From assembly GCF_900452515.1 (NCBI RefSeq), contig NZ_UGNW01000001.1:2170001-2234000 (forward strand): 64,000 nucleotides of DNA, read 5' to 3'. The notes under the pieces are model-generated. The model was given only the letters and a program-made list of their open reading frames with translations. It was not told the DNA's origin and ran no database searches. The stretch is from Legionella birminghamensis (GTDB taxonomy: Bacteria > Pseudomonadota > Gammaproteobacteria > Legionellales > Legionellaceae). The stretch's first letter is position 1, and the number at the start of each line of letters is the position of its first letter. Positions 52,401 through 60,108 of this stretch are shown here, piece after piece. The position numbers were made by a program, and so were the translations under genes.

Positions 52401-52571
52401 TATAAGCAAATTAAAATGATGGATATTGCGAGACATAGCTCAAGAAAGCGGGTACCTACGCATGAGGAATTCCTGAGTGATTTAGGCCTGGTTCAAGCAC
52501 CGCCACTAGCCGATGCAAATGATGAGGACCAGAATCAGGCGGAAGCTCCCGGGACTATCGGGTTAAATTAG
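49422..52571 (+). CDS. Large Ala/Ser-rich helical protein of unknown function, 1049 aa
   Basis: Not recognised. 1049 aa, rich in Ala, Ser, Thr, His and Asn, apparently all helical, with no signal peptide. Hydrophobic patches occur (TVTATAIMPSAAALLTNMIG, SIALFRMAALSVFVLASRLV, AAVYWAASAMALLADEML), more like buried helix faces than membrane spans. Similar motifs recur along the chain: SxxHL/MxxIA, SALHLAES-type, ATxLNN-type, hinting at ancient internal duplication. The last 50 residues are acidic and polar (EDQNQAEAPGTIG), compatible with a Dot/Icm C-terminal signal. AGGGATGTTAA precedes the ATG. The next gene begins one base after this stop, so the two form an operon and probably act together. 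Confidence 0.7.
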   Translation: MTQFFASFTVSTSAAAGIPSAGFSGTASGVAQAVLASKNAATVLSEKSGQRDSILQALQILFNDPTEMKHDVLKTYLKELRGGLIATNNSIEWITRYLSLVMVSGMSHLAQIPSDAATLVRETAKGLSKVEIPGDELKEASTKAFTFDPKEQKPSASVDKVADLVSNQGGQIIDKVHKAINLNNNSHARTHAKTAASTGAGGTVTATAIMPSAAALLTNMIGQIAREASAVSHFSKKESASEADDKNVYHASRQVTQATFDRNTQLSQERLQILQKALSHMKRGGDLFCDQSVSTPLSIALFRMAALSVFVLASRLVSKTAEAATEGRVQKALAKATEQGPSGGVDRISVHSNLSVLSNIMRLCAANLDNSSAVEAAAQTSEIIAGRSISVLWSHVSELAKALHQLANPQQDTSGISASASTNSSVDLAKPEALEQFKDVIKAVLDGIEEGNGQHVIPNLNRDMASQLNTSAHGAVASLVATHSMFSNPVTLSAKASKKAVHTNDAQKNEALMATLPSLTEMLNRIQASTRNFMEEIKKDIHPAASKDGGLLSTHDTVGSSTAAVYWAASAMALLADEMLSICRSLTLIDKNRSQASLKIASELQSRDQSAQASEQISWDSHLEQDYSATHAITALRLTLSHTGIALMQIAKNMHHALKDNTNTAQNNLAMHTLQRSLLDSCASAALHLAESTLFSTGAASAAPMSMLGSANWTHQKVHATDGHLHPAQTHNSENSSKNGSESCQATGFSTDLVAGTMTNILKVLAQGGLIGLNTILKLMKLLEIISLHRDSHIALKLESVDSSNPNGISINSIDEPSAGSVAGTSAILINFLGAFQTLDQSSGTQSTLNAQRNLQDIIDKQIAAIEVLKDDEERQETKGLKAFYKVIIRLLAPDASEENCDSLVKRLDFGGISLSSYHSSFGAYNDCPVPDLSFVAQFANQDDAQGLLRKFINKAKNDFSLFKSLHEQLPQAQRSTKAQTLYTHVYEELYQHYKQIKMMDIARHSSRKRVPTHEEFLSDLGLVQAPPLADANDEDQNQAEAPGTIGLN

Positions 52572-52572
52572 T

Positions 52573-55500
52573 ATGCCTTCAGACTATATCAGTATCCCTG
52601 ACAGCAACAGTGAATCCATTATTTTAATGGAAGAGCTGCGAGCCAGACTGCCGCGCAGCATGCGCGAGCAGTTAAGCCCCAATACGCAAATACAGGCATA
52701 TTTTTTATTGGCCATGCTAAGCAATGATGCCTGTGTGCACAGGCTCCATCAACTTTTGCAGGAGCAGTACAAAGCTCCCCCTTCCTCCCAAACGCCAATC
52801 GAACAGGCACTGTCCCTGGTAAGTCAATTACAGGAAAGCCCCTGCAACCATGAAGCGCCATTCAAATTCCGCCTGCCTCATTTTTTAGGCGAATACCCGG
52901 TTCACAGCCGGGCAATTAATAACAAGATCAATCGGTTCAACCGTTTAATTGAAATTTATCATCAGGAAGCATCTTATCAGGATCTCAATCCTTCGGCTTT
53001 AAACGAGGCCTATCAAAATATTCTCAAAGCGATCAAAAAACATTATATGGGATGTAATGTTTACCAGTTATGGCAGTTACTCAAATCGATGAGCACCTGG
53101 TCAACCCGCCCTATTGATGAATTATTGTCCGCTTACCCGCTTTTATTAAATCCTGTTACCAACGCCTCCCCCTCCATTGAGGTAGATTTACCCGCCTTGC
53201 CCAAAGAACCAGTTACTGCAATTAATCCAGCGGTAAGAACCAACAAGCAAACTGATTTAAATCCTTTTACTTCAACGTCTGATTATCTGATTAGCGAGGC
53301 GGGACGCCTTGCTGACAGTGTCTATCTCACTATTCATGGTTTTGCCTTAAAACCAGGCGGCCATGCCGATGCCCTGGCTAAAAGGACGCCCGGGTTTTTA
53401 CCCTGGGCAGATTGGCAGCAACTGATCGCACGCCAGTTATCCCAACTGGTTGATGTTCCGCTTAGTCAGGAATTCTTTGACTGGATGCAAACGGTATTGC
53501 GCCGCCTTGGTATCCAGTTTATCCCGTTAAATACTGCCAGTTACCATTGCTATGTGAGTCCTTTTTTAGATACTAGGACGATATTGAATATGCTCAATGA
53601 AGAAATGGTCATGCGTATTTTGGAAGAACAGTGCCAGCAGGCCAGCTTCATAATTGACCCTGTCTATTTACCCATCATTAGCCGCTATCTCATTCGATTT
53701 TTACAGCCCTTTCAATATAATCGCGGCCAGGCCTTGGGGATTGGCGCCAACTGGGGAGGTGTGATCAATGACTCGAATGAAGACGCGATGGACACATTTC
53801 GCTTGAATGATCCGGACTGGTCCAATCATTTTAAACACTTAAGCCTCCATCGGCAAGGGCCTGCCGAGGCGCGTATGAATGCTGCAATCGGAATAAGATA
53901 TGAACTTGGGGCACTTCTGACCAGCTTTGAGTATATGACGAAACTGCAACCCGCCGAGTACGCCGACACGCTTTACAGTGCCCTGCTGGACAATCTTATG
54001 GCGACACTTTTTCCTGAGCCGCCTTATTTTGAAAACAAGGCATACACAAAATATCGTCTGCATTTCGCATGCACTTATACTGATGATGGCATGCAAGAGA
54101 TCATTTCTTTTCCTCAGCCAGATCCACAGGGCACGCATTTTAAAACGGCTAAGGGCAATATTAAACAAACGCCGATGTATCGCGAGGCGGGATCGCTGCG
54201 TGTTGAAGCATTTCCGCGGGACACAGGTTCTGGAGAATGCCTGCAATCACTCTCTGTTGCCAATCCTCTATGGCCGCTTCAACTGCAGTATGCACAATGT
54301 TCCTCCACCGGTACACGCGGGCATGTCGTCTATAATCCCATCGGGCCAGACGAATTTATACCGGATGCATTTTATGGCCAGGTCATTCGTGAAACAGATG
54401 AAATTTTCATACCTTATATCGGCGTAGTTCCAAAAAATTTCGACAAGGAGGAAGAGCTTTGTGCTTCATTTGTTGTACGAATGCTGCAGTCATCACGCCT
54501 AATGGTCTATTGCCCTGTTTTTCGAGCCTGTTTTATGGCAATTGCCAGCCGGTTTCTTCCAGCCGAGGATAAAACTACGCCGCCCCTAATCCATGGCGCT
54601 AACTCCGAAATCAAACGTAAATGGCAGGCGCTTGACAACGCATTACATCATTCCCAGCTATCAGCTGACTTTTGCCATGAAGCCTTTTTCTCCTTATTTA
54701 AGGAACTTATTTTTAGCCTGTATTCCCTGACGAAAGAGGATCGGGATTTACATTCTTATTTTATGACCCTGACCACTTCTGAGGAAGCCTTTAAACCTCA
54801 GAGCCGCGCGACTTGCGAGCGATTAATACGCGAACTTACCACATTAAAACCACTGCAAAATGTAAAAGGTCTGCAGTACTATGAAAATGTTTTAACTTAT
54901 CTTACTCAGCTAACTGAGTTCTTCTATCCGCTGCCCTGTGATGAAACAGCTGCAGCCATAGCCGAGCAAGCCCGAATACATGTTGAGCCTTTACTGGCAT
55001 TACAGGAAATAAAAGACTATTTTGCCGATTTAACGCAGAAAGGTTCGACTGCCAATATTTCAAAAAAAATCTCGCCAGGGCTGATGCATAATGCCCTTGC
55101 CTACCAAGCCCCCTCTCCCAAAATAGCGGATGATTTTTATGTCCGGAGGCATATCGTCAATCTTCACTCAGGTTATCGCGATCTCGACGGCAATCAGATT
55201 GCCACTCCTTCTTCCCGGGAAATGGGGCTGGATCTGATCATCAAAACAGTTGGCGCATTATTGCCCTTAATCCATCGTGATAAAACCCTGCTCAGCCTGT
55301 TAACCCAACCCTTTGCACAAGCCTATATTGCAGGCCATCAAGCGTATAACACCAGGGAACAATTCAGAATCATTCAAGCCATTTTATCCGGCACAGGCGG
55401 TTTTATTTATGGGATAGGCCTAGGTGCTATTGATAGCCTGAGCTCAATACCCAAGACGATTTATAATGCCTTGTTTGCCTCCGTAGAACGGCAGCAAAAA

Positions 55501-57153
55501 GCCAACCATCCACTCGCTATCTCAGCCGCACCCGGTAATGAGCCAGGATTGAGGATGGAAGCAATGATGGCCGTTCGCGACCACTTGCTGCAGCTTATGG
55601 CGAGGGCAAATGGCCATGAACCATCGCAGGGGCAATTAGTTGATATCCTGCTGACTCATGTAAAGAAAATACATCCCTCTTTATTGTCAGGCCGAATCAA
55701 GAAAGAAGAACACTATAGAAAAATATTATCTGAATCATTTCCCCTGGCAGCTGATGAATGGAAACTGTTATTTAGTCCAGCGATTGAGACCAGCATCCCT
55801 GCCCTGCAACAGCTAGTTAATCGACATGCATTACAAATTGATAATGTTTTAATTTATGCATTATATGAATGCTTAACCGCTCCCAAAAACGGGCAAACCC
55901 CGGATGAAATCATCAAATCGGTTATTTCGAAGCATAAGTTGAAAGATCCCCATGATAAAGCACTGACTGCCTTTGTTTCCTGCTATGACAGCCATCCTGA
56001 AGCCAGAAGAACAGAACTTGTTCAATATCGGTTCAATGGTGCCGCATTAAACAGGCTTCGCGAAAAAGAACGCAGTCTACGTAAAATACAAATCTGGTTG
56101 AATAATGCTCTGGACAGGCAATGGGCGTTAGAGGTTTTACTTAGCCACTCACTGAATCATTATAAAATTCTCCTCAATCAGGCCACTTTGGCTGAGATTG
56201 TCTTAGAGCTTCCTGATAGTATGAAAGAAATTTTACACACGCTTTTCTCCAAATCAGGAAACGACCGGGAAATACTAAAATATTACCAGTTGCAGGAAAC
56301 AGAAAGAACCTTTCTTTTACAATGTTCCAACTGCTATAAAACCATTTCGTCTCCCACGATTAGAACCCTTATTTTAAAGCGGACTCTAATTCATGAGGTT
56401 AATGATTCTTCATTAAGTACCAAAAATCGCGCACATCTGAAGTTAACCCGATTCGTAGAGCGGGAATGGCAACACCAACTCCTGCCAGCCAATAAGGTGG
56501 CATCCATAATCAAAGAGATAAAGAGGCAAATTGAGCCGCTAAATCATCCAAGTATCGATGCGCTTCTTTCCCACTATAAAACTGCAGTGGCAAACCTCAA
56601 ATGCACGAATGCTTTTGATGAGTTCTATGAGGCAGCCATAAAAATACAAACCTGGTTCAGCCTAAAAAGCCCTCTCCAGGAATGGCTTAATGTCACGATG
56701 AATGGATTTATGAACCGCCTCTTAGATGACATAACCTGGGTGAATGAAAGAAAGTTGACTAATCGCTTGAGCGAATCACAAGCCCTATTGGCCTGGTTAA
56801 ATCATTTAATCACTGATCCATCAGCCATTCGAAGCTTGTTAAACCAGCAAATCGAGCAAACTGAATCGCTCGATCACGCCGCCTGGCGTTGCCAGCATAT
56901 TTTACGCGCATTAGAAGGATTGACGCCCGGAACGGAGTATATTCGGCATACAGGAATGCAGAAACTATTGCGGGTGATTGTCCAAAACAACAGCACAATT
57001 ACTTCAACAGGGGAACAGAAAGACAGGGAGGTGCCCGTTAAAGCCCTGTGTGAATATTCCAGCACCATGCAGCATGCCCTATGGCGCGTCAGAGAAAAAA
57101 TCCCTAACGCAGATGTCGTCAGACCGCTTGAAATTACATGGAAAGGTCATTGA
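52573..57153 (+). CDS. Very large protein of unknown function, 1526 aa
   Basis: Not recognised. 1526 aa, mainly helical, no signal peptide. A possible membrane-associated or amphipathic segment is GGFIYGIGLGAIDSLSSIPK, near residue 940. A beta-rich part lies near 490-620 (YTKYRLHFACTYTDDGMQE, TGTRGHVVYNPIGPDEFIP, DEIFIPYIGVVPKNF). The N-terminal 150 residues include RSMREQLSPNTQIQAYFLLA. Cys are scattered without motif, and I see no P-loop, protease, kinase or transferase signature. It starts one base after the 1049-aa gene stop. Its 3' end overlaps the convergent U-box-like gene by 20 bases. It is one of the longest genes here without an assignable function. Confidence 0.7.
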   Translation: MPSDYISIPDSNSESIILMEELRARLPRSMREQLSPNTQIQAYFLLAMLSNDACVHRLHQLLQEQYKAPPSSQTPIEQALSLVSQLQESPCNHEAPFKFRLPHFLGEYPVHSRAINNKINRFNRLIEIYHQEASYQDLNPSALNEAYQNILKAIKKHYMGCNVYQLWQLLKSMSTWSTRPIDELLSAYPLLLNPVTNASPSIEVDLPALPKEPVTAINPAVRTNKQTDLNPFTSTSDYLISEAGRLADSVYLTIHGFALKPGGHADALAKRTPGFLPWADWQQLIARQLSQLVDVPLSQEFFDWMQTVLRRLGIQFIPLNTASYHCYVSPFLDTRTILNMLNEEMVMRILEEQCQQASFIIDPVYLPIISRYLIRFLQPFQYNRGQALGIGANWGGVINDSNEDAMDTFRLNDPDWSNHFKHLSLHRQGPAEARMNAAIGIRYELGALLTSFEYMTKLQPAEYADTLYSALLDNLMATLFPEPPYFENKAYTKYRLHFACTYTDDGMQEIISFPQPDPQGTHFKTAKGNIKQTPMYREAGSLRVEAFPRDTGSGECLQSLSVANPLWPLQLQYAQCSSTGTRGHVVYNPIGPDEFIPDAFYGQVIRETDEIFIPYIGVVPKNFDKEEELCASFVVRMLQSSRLMVYCPVFRACFMAIASRFLPAEDKTTPPLIHGANSEIKRKWQALDNALHHSQLSADFCHEAFFSLFKELIFSLYSLTKEDRDLHSYFMTLTTSEEAFKPQSRATCERLIRELTTLKPLQNVKGLQYYENVLTYLTQLTEFFYPLPCDETAAAIAEQARIHVEPLLALQEIKDYFADLTQKGSTANISKKISPGLMHNALAYQAPSPKIADDFYVRRHIVNLHSGYRDLDGNQIATPSSREMGLDLIIKTVGALLPLIHRDKTLLSLLTQPFAQAYIAGHQAYNTREQFRIIQAILSGTGGFIYGIGLGAIDSLSSIPKTIYNALFASVERQQKANHPLAISAAPGNEPGLRMEAMMAVRDHLLQLMARANGHEPSQGQLVDILLTHVKKIHPSLLSGRIKKEEHYRKILSESFPLAADEWKLLFSPAIETSIPALQQLVNRHALQIDNVLIYALYECLTAPKNGQTPDEIIKSVISKHKLKDPHDKALTAFVSCYDSHPEARRTELVQYRFNGAALNRLREKERSLRKIQIWLNNALDRQWALEVLLSHSLNHYKILLNQATLAEIVLELPDSMKEILHTLFSKSGNDREILKYYQLQETERTFLLQCSNCYKTISSPTIRTLILKRTLIHEVNDSSLSTKNRAHLKLTRFVEREWQHQLLPANKVASIIKEIKRQIEPLNHPSIDALLSHYKTAVANLKCTNAFDEFYEAAIKIQTWFSLKSPLQEWLNVTMNGFMNRLLDDITWVNERKLTNRLSESQALLAWLNHLITDPSAIRSLLNQQIEQTESLDHAAWRCQHILRALEGLTPGTEYIRHTGMQKLLRVIVQNNSTITSTGEQKDREVPVKALCEYSSTMQHALWRVREKIPNADVVRPLEITWKGH

Positions 57154-58057
57154 CTGGATGTTCTTCTTCTGCGCTAACCGCCTCTTTTTTTGCTGCCCGT
57201 AATTTATTAAGCTCAACAATGGCATCATTTAAAGCCCCATAGGCAGGATACTCAGAGATGCTCAGGGTATCTATTGGTTTTTTGGTGTAGGGATCAGGGT
57301 TGCCTTTATTATGCCAATCCATTAACCAATCCAGATTATATACGCTTTTGCCATATTTCACTGGCACATCAGTGAAATAGTCCATCATAATGCTGTCCCT
57401 TAACTCATTGAATAAGATTTCCTCTTCGGCAGATAGGTTCAACTCGGCAACAAGCGTCGCTATTGTTTTACGATCTTTACAGGAGTCTATGTGGTCCTGA
57501 AGCAACTTATTAAATATCTTTCCTTGACGCGAAGCTCCCACAGGGGGATTCTCAGACAAACGGCTCAAGGCAGCGCTGGTTTGCCGAAATTGCGGCTCAG
57601 GTACTGCGTTTCTTGTAGACGCGCCTAAATTGTGACGGCGATATCCCTGACTTGGCAGGTTTAAAGGTGCGCCTTCGCAAATAATGCGGGCATTCCCTGT
57701 TCGAACTACAATCGAATTGATAACATTTTGGCTCGGTCGTTGTGTGAAAATAATAGTTCCCTGACCATAAACGGTTAACTGCATATCATCAGCCACCGCA
57801 TTTTCGAACGTGAGGGTTCCACTCCCCTCTTTTAAAATTACACATCCAGCCCCCACCTGCCCACTAAGCCTTAAACTAGCAGCATTGCTGACAGTCACGT
57901 TGACCTTTACGATTGAGCCAGTAATAGTCGTTGTTCCACTGCCTTCCCGTATAAAATTGGTATTTTCAGGGATTGTCTCCAGACTTGGAGAATCGGCATT
58001 CACATGAGTGATGACTTGTTTAGCTTTTATTCCGAACAGTGCTTTCACGGCAAACAT
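57134..58057 (-). CDS. Beta-rich domain plus U-box-like domain protein (putative effector E3 ligase)
   Basis: 307 aa. Residues about 20-135 are short regular beta strands (FIREGSGTTTITGSIVKVNV, GCVILKEGSGTLTFENAVAD, QLTVYGQGTIIFTQRP), resembling the head-GIN/DUF2807 type of beta helix. Residues about 220-285 fit a U-box: ELRDSIMMDYFTDVPVKYGK, SVYNLDWLMDWHNKG, NPDPYTKKPIDTLSISEYPA, followed by a helix (YGALNDAIVELNKLRA). The hydrophobic and Pro/Thr pattern (D-P-x-T) is that of U-boxes, which recruit E2 enzymes without zinc. The C-terminus has an E-block (SAEEEHPVND). L. pneumophila LubX and GobX are U-box effectors. AAGGAGACCCT precedes the ATG. The U-box call is by pattern only. Confidence 0.65.
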   Translation of the reverse strand: MFAVKALFGIKAKQVITHVNADSPSLETIPENTNFIREGSGTTTITGSIVKVNVTVSNAASLRLSGQVGAGCVILKEGSGTLTFENAVADDMQLTVYGQGTIIFTQRPSQNVINSIVVRTGNARIICEGAPLNLPSQGYRRHNLGASTRNAVPEPQFRQTSAALSRLSENPPVGASRQGKIFNKLLQDHIDSCKDRKTIATLVAELNLSAEEEILFNELRDSIMMDYFTDVPVKYGKSVYNLDWLMDWHNKGNPDPYTKKPIDTLSISEYPAYGALNDAIVELNKLRAAKKEAVSAEEEHPVNDLSM

Positions 58058-58123
58058 AGGGTCTCCTTACAAAAAGGGGAATTATACATCTAATCCATTG
58101 CAGCGTCTCGAGTGAAGTTCCAG

Positions 58124-58239
58124 ATGGGCCCCGCGGTCTTTTCGCCGCGGGGATTCGTGGTTCCTGGGAAGCACCTCTCGAACTCGAATCCCGCGGCTTG
58201 ACCATGCGAATCCCCGCGGCAGCGACCGCGGGGCCCATC
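58124..58239. repeat. Pair of REPIN end hairpins in reversed arrangement (copy E)
   Basis: GGGCCCCGCGGTC...GCCGCGGGGATTCG at 58126-58157 and CGAATCCCCGCGGC...GACCGCGGGGCCCAT at 58207-58238, separated by about 50 unrelated bases containing one further broken copy (CGAATCCCGCGGCTTGACC). Compared with complete copies, the two ends point away from each other and the conserved core is missing. This fills the gap 58058-58260 between two minus-strand genes. Confidence 0.8.
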
Positions 58240-58260
58240 TCCATCCCCACAACGGAATAC

Positions 58261-59865
58261 TTAGGCTGTAACCAAATAATCCTGGCCAAACTGCTCCAGG
58301 TATTCCTGGTAGTTCCCTAAATAGTTTTTAGCCCCATGCTGCTCAGTCAGAACGAGAACCCGGGTAGAAATATTATCAATAAAATGGCGGTTATGGCTGA
58401 CAAATAAAACGGTGCCGGGATAAGCCCTCAAGGCTTCAATCAGGGCGTCAATAGACTCCAGATCAAGGTGGTTTGTTGGTTCATCAAGGATAAGGACATT
58501 CGGCTTTTCAAGAATGATTTTTGCCATGACCAGCCTTGCGGATTCGCCCCCGCTTAACATCGCAATTTTTTTATCAACATCTGTACCACGAAATAAAACC
58601 TGACCCAGGATATTGCGTATTTCCTGGGAAGAGGCAACCACATTGTCTTCCATCCATTGTAATATGGTTTGTTCGGGATCTAGTAAGCTGTGGTAGTCCT
58701 GTGAGAAATAACCTATTGATACGGTTTCACTCCACTCAAAGCGCCCATTATCTGCCGAAAATTCATTTAAGAGAATTTTTAAAAGAGTCGATTTTCCAAT
58801 CCCGTTAGGTCCGATAATGGCGCATTTGTCGCCGCGATATAAGGCAAAATTAATTTTATTTAATACCCTTTTCTCAGCAAATGATTTATGGATGTTTTCT
58901 ACATTAATAATCGATTTACCTGAGGCTTTGCGCTGCTGGAAATTAAAATAAGGCTTCTGAATATTTGACTCTTTTATTTCCACCAATTGAATTCGATCAA
59001 TCATTTTTTGCCGGGAGGCAGCCTGTGTGGCTTTACTCGCTTTAGCGCCGAAACGATCCACAAAGGTTTGCATCGCGTTAATCTTCTTTTCCTGATTTTT
59101 CAGTTCGCTTTGCTTCAATAACAATCGCTCTTCCTTGGTCGCAACAAACTGATCATAATTTCCCGGATAATTCAATATAGTGTCGTAATCAATATCGAGA
59201 ATATTGGTTGATACTTCATTCAGGAAACTGCGGTCATGGGAAATAAAAACCAGCAGCCCGGGAAAGGTTTTTAGAAACTGCTGTAACCAGGCAATGGAAG
59301 TAATATCCAGGTGATTGGTCGGCTCATCCAATAGCATAATATCAGGTTGCTGGTATAGAACCTGTGCCAGTAAAACTCTTAGCTTGTAACCTCCAGACAA
59401 AGCGCTTAGTGGCTTGTCGTGATATTTCTCTGCAATGCCGAGGCCGGATAACAGATTTTTTGCGGAAGGCTCGGCATCATAGCCGTTATGATGCATAACA
59501 ATCTCTTCCAGTTCGCCAAGACGATACCCATCCTCTTCAGTGAAGTCCTCTTTGGCATACAATTTATTTTTTTCAGTAAGGGCTTCCCATAAAACTGCAT
59601 TTCCCTGAATCACTACATCGACAAGCCTGTCGTCTTCGTAGCGAAAATGATCCTGCTTTAATATGCCAAGGTTTAAGCTCTTTGCCCTCTCTACGGAACC
59701 ATGAGAAGCGGACTCCTCCCCGGCAAGAATTTTCAAAAAAGTGGATTTACCAGTGCCATTGGCTCCCACCACCCCATAGCGTTGCGAGGGTAACAGGACC
59801 AAATCCACTTCCTGGAATAATGATTTTTTGCCAAAAACCATGCTTAAACTTCGAACATCTAACAT
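58261..59865 (-). CDS. ybiT: ABC-F ATPase (YbiT-like)
   Basis: 534 aa with two ABC ATPase halves and no membrane part. First half: Walker A GANGTGKSTFLKI, signature LSGGYKLRVLLAQ, Walker B IMLLDEPTNHLD. Second half: GPNGIGKSTLLKI, LSGGESARLVMAK, VLILDEPTNHLD. The linker between (KQSELKNQEKKINAMQTFVDRFGAKASKATQA) is the P-site tRNA interaction motif. Length and linker fit YbiT. ABC-F proteins bind the ribosomal E site and relieve stalled translation. It follows the cold-shock gene by 17 bases. Confidence 0.88.
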   Translation of the reverse strand: MLDVRSLSMVFGKKSLFQEVDLVLLPSQRYGVVGANGTGKSTFLKILAGEESASHGSVERAKSLNLGILKQDHFRYEDDRLVDVVIQGNAVLWEALTEKNKLYAKEDFTEEDGYRLGELEEIVMHHNGYDAEPSAKNLLSGLGIAEKYHDKPLSALSGGYKLRVLLAQVLYQQPDIMLLDEPTNHLDITSIAWLQQFLKTFPGLLVFISHDRSFLNEVSTNILDIDYDTILNYPGNYDQFVATKEERLLLKQSELKNQEKKINAMQTFVDRFGAKASKATQAASRQKMIDRIQLVEIKESNIQKPYFNFQQRKASGKSIINVENIHKSFAEKRVLNKINFALYRGDKCAIIGPNGIGKSTLLKILLNEFSADNGRFEWSETVSIGYFSQDYHSLLDPEQTILQWMEDNVVASSQEIRNILGQVLFRGTDVDKKIAMLSGGESARLVMAKIILEKPNVLILDEPTNHLDLESIDALIEALRAYPGTVLFVSHNRHFIDNISTRVLVLTEQHGAKNYLGNYQEYLEQFGQDYLVTA

Positions 59866-59882
59866 ACAGAAAAACTCGTTAA

Positions 59883-60092
59883 TTAATCAATTACCTGGAC
59901 TTGCGTCGCATAGTCGCCTTTTTCACCGGTCTTTAAGGTATAGGAAACGCGCTGACCAGAAGTCAACTCCTTGTATCCTGATCCCTGGACTTCAGAAAAA
60001 TGGACAAACACTTCCTGCTGATTTTCATCGGAAATGATAAAACCATAACCTTTAATTCTGTTGAAGCGCTGCACTGTACCTGTTTGACTCAT
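59883..60092 (-). CDS. Cold-shock domain protein
   Basis: 69 aa. The single OB-fold cold-shock domain has RNP1 KGYGFI and RNP2 VFVHFSEV. It binds single-stranded RNA and melts secondary structure. Position 1-12 SQTGTVQRFNRI is typical. RNP1 usually reads KGFGFI, so Tyr here is a conservative change. It sits between dbpA (16 bases upstream) and ybiT (17 bases downstream) on the same strand, a sensible RNA and ribosome operon. AAGG precedes the ATG. Confidence 0.92.
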   Translation of the reverse strand: MSQTGTVQRFNRIKGYGFIISDENQQEVFVHFSEVQGSGYKELTSGQRVSYTLKTGEKGDYATQVQVID

Positions 60093-60108
60093 TATTTAAC
60101 CTTCTATT

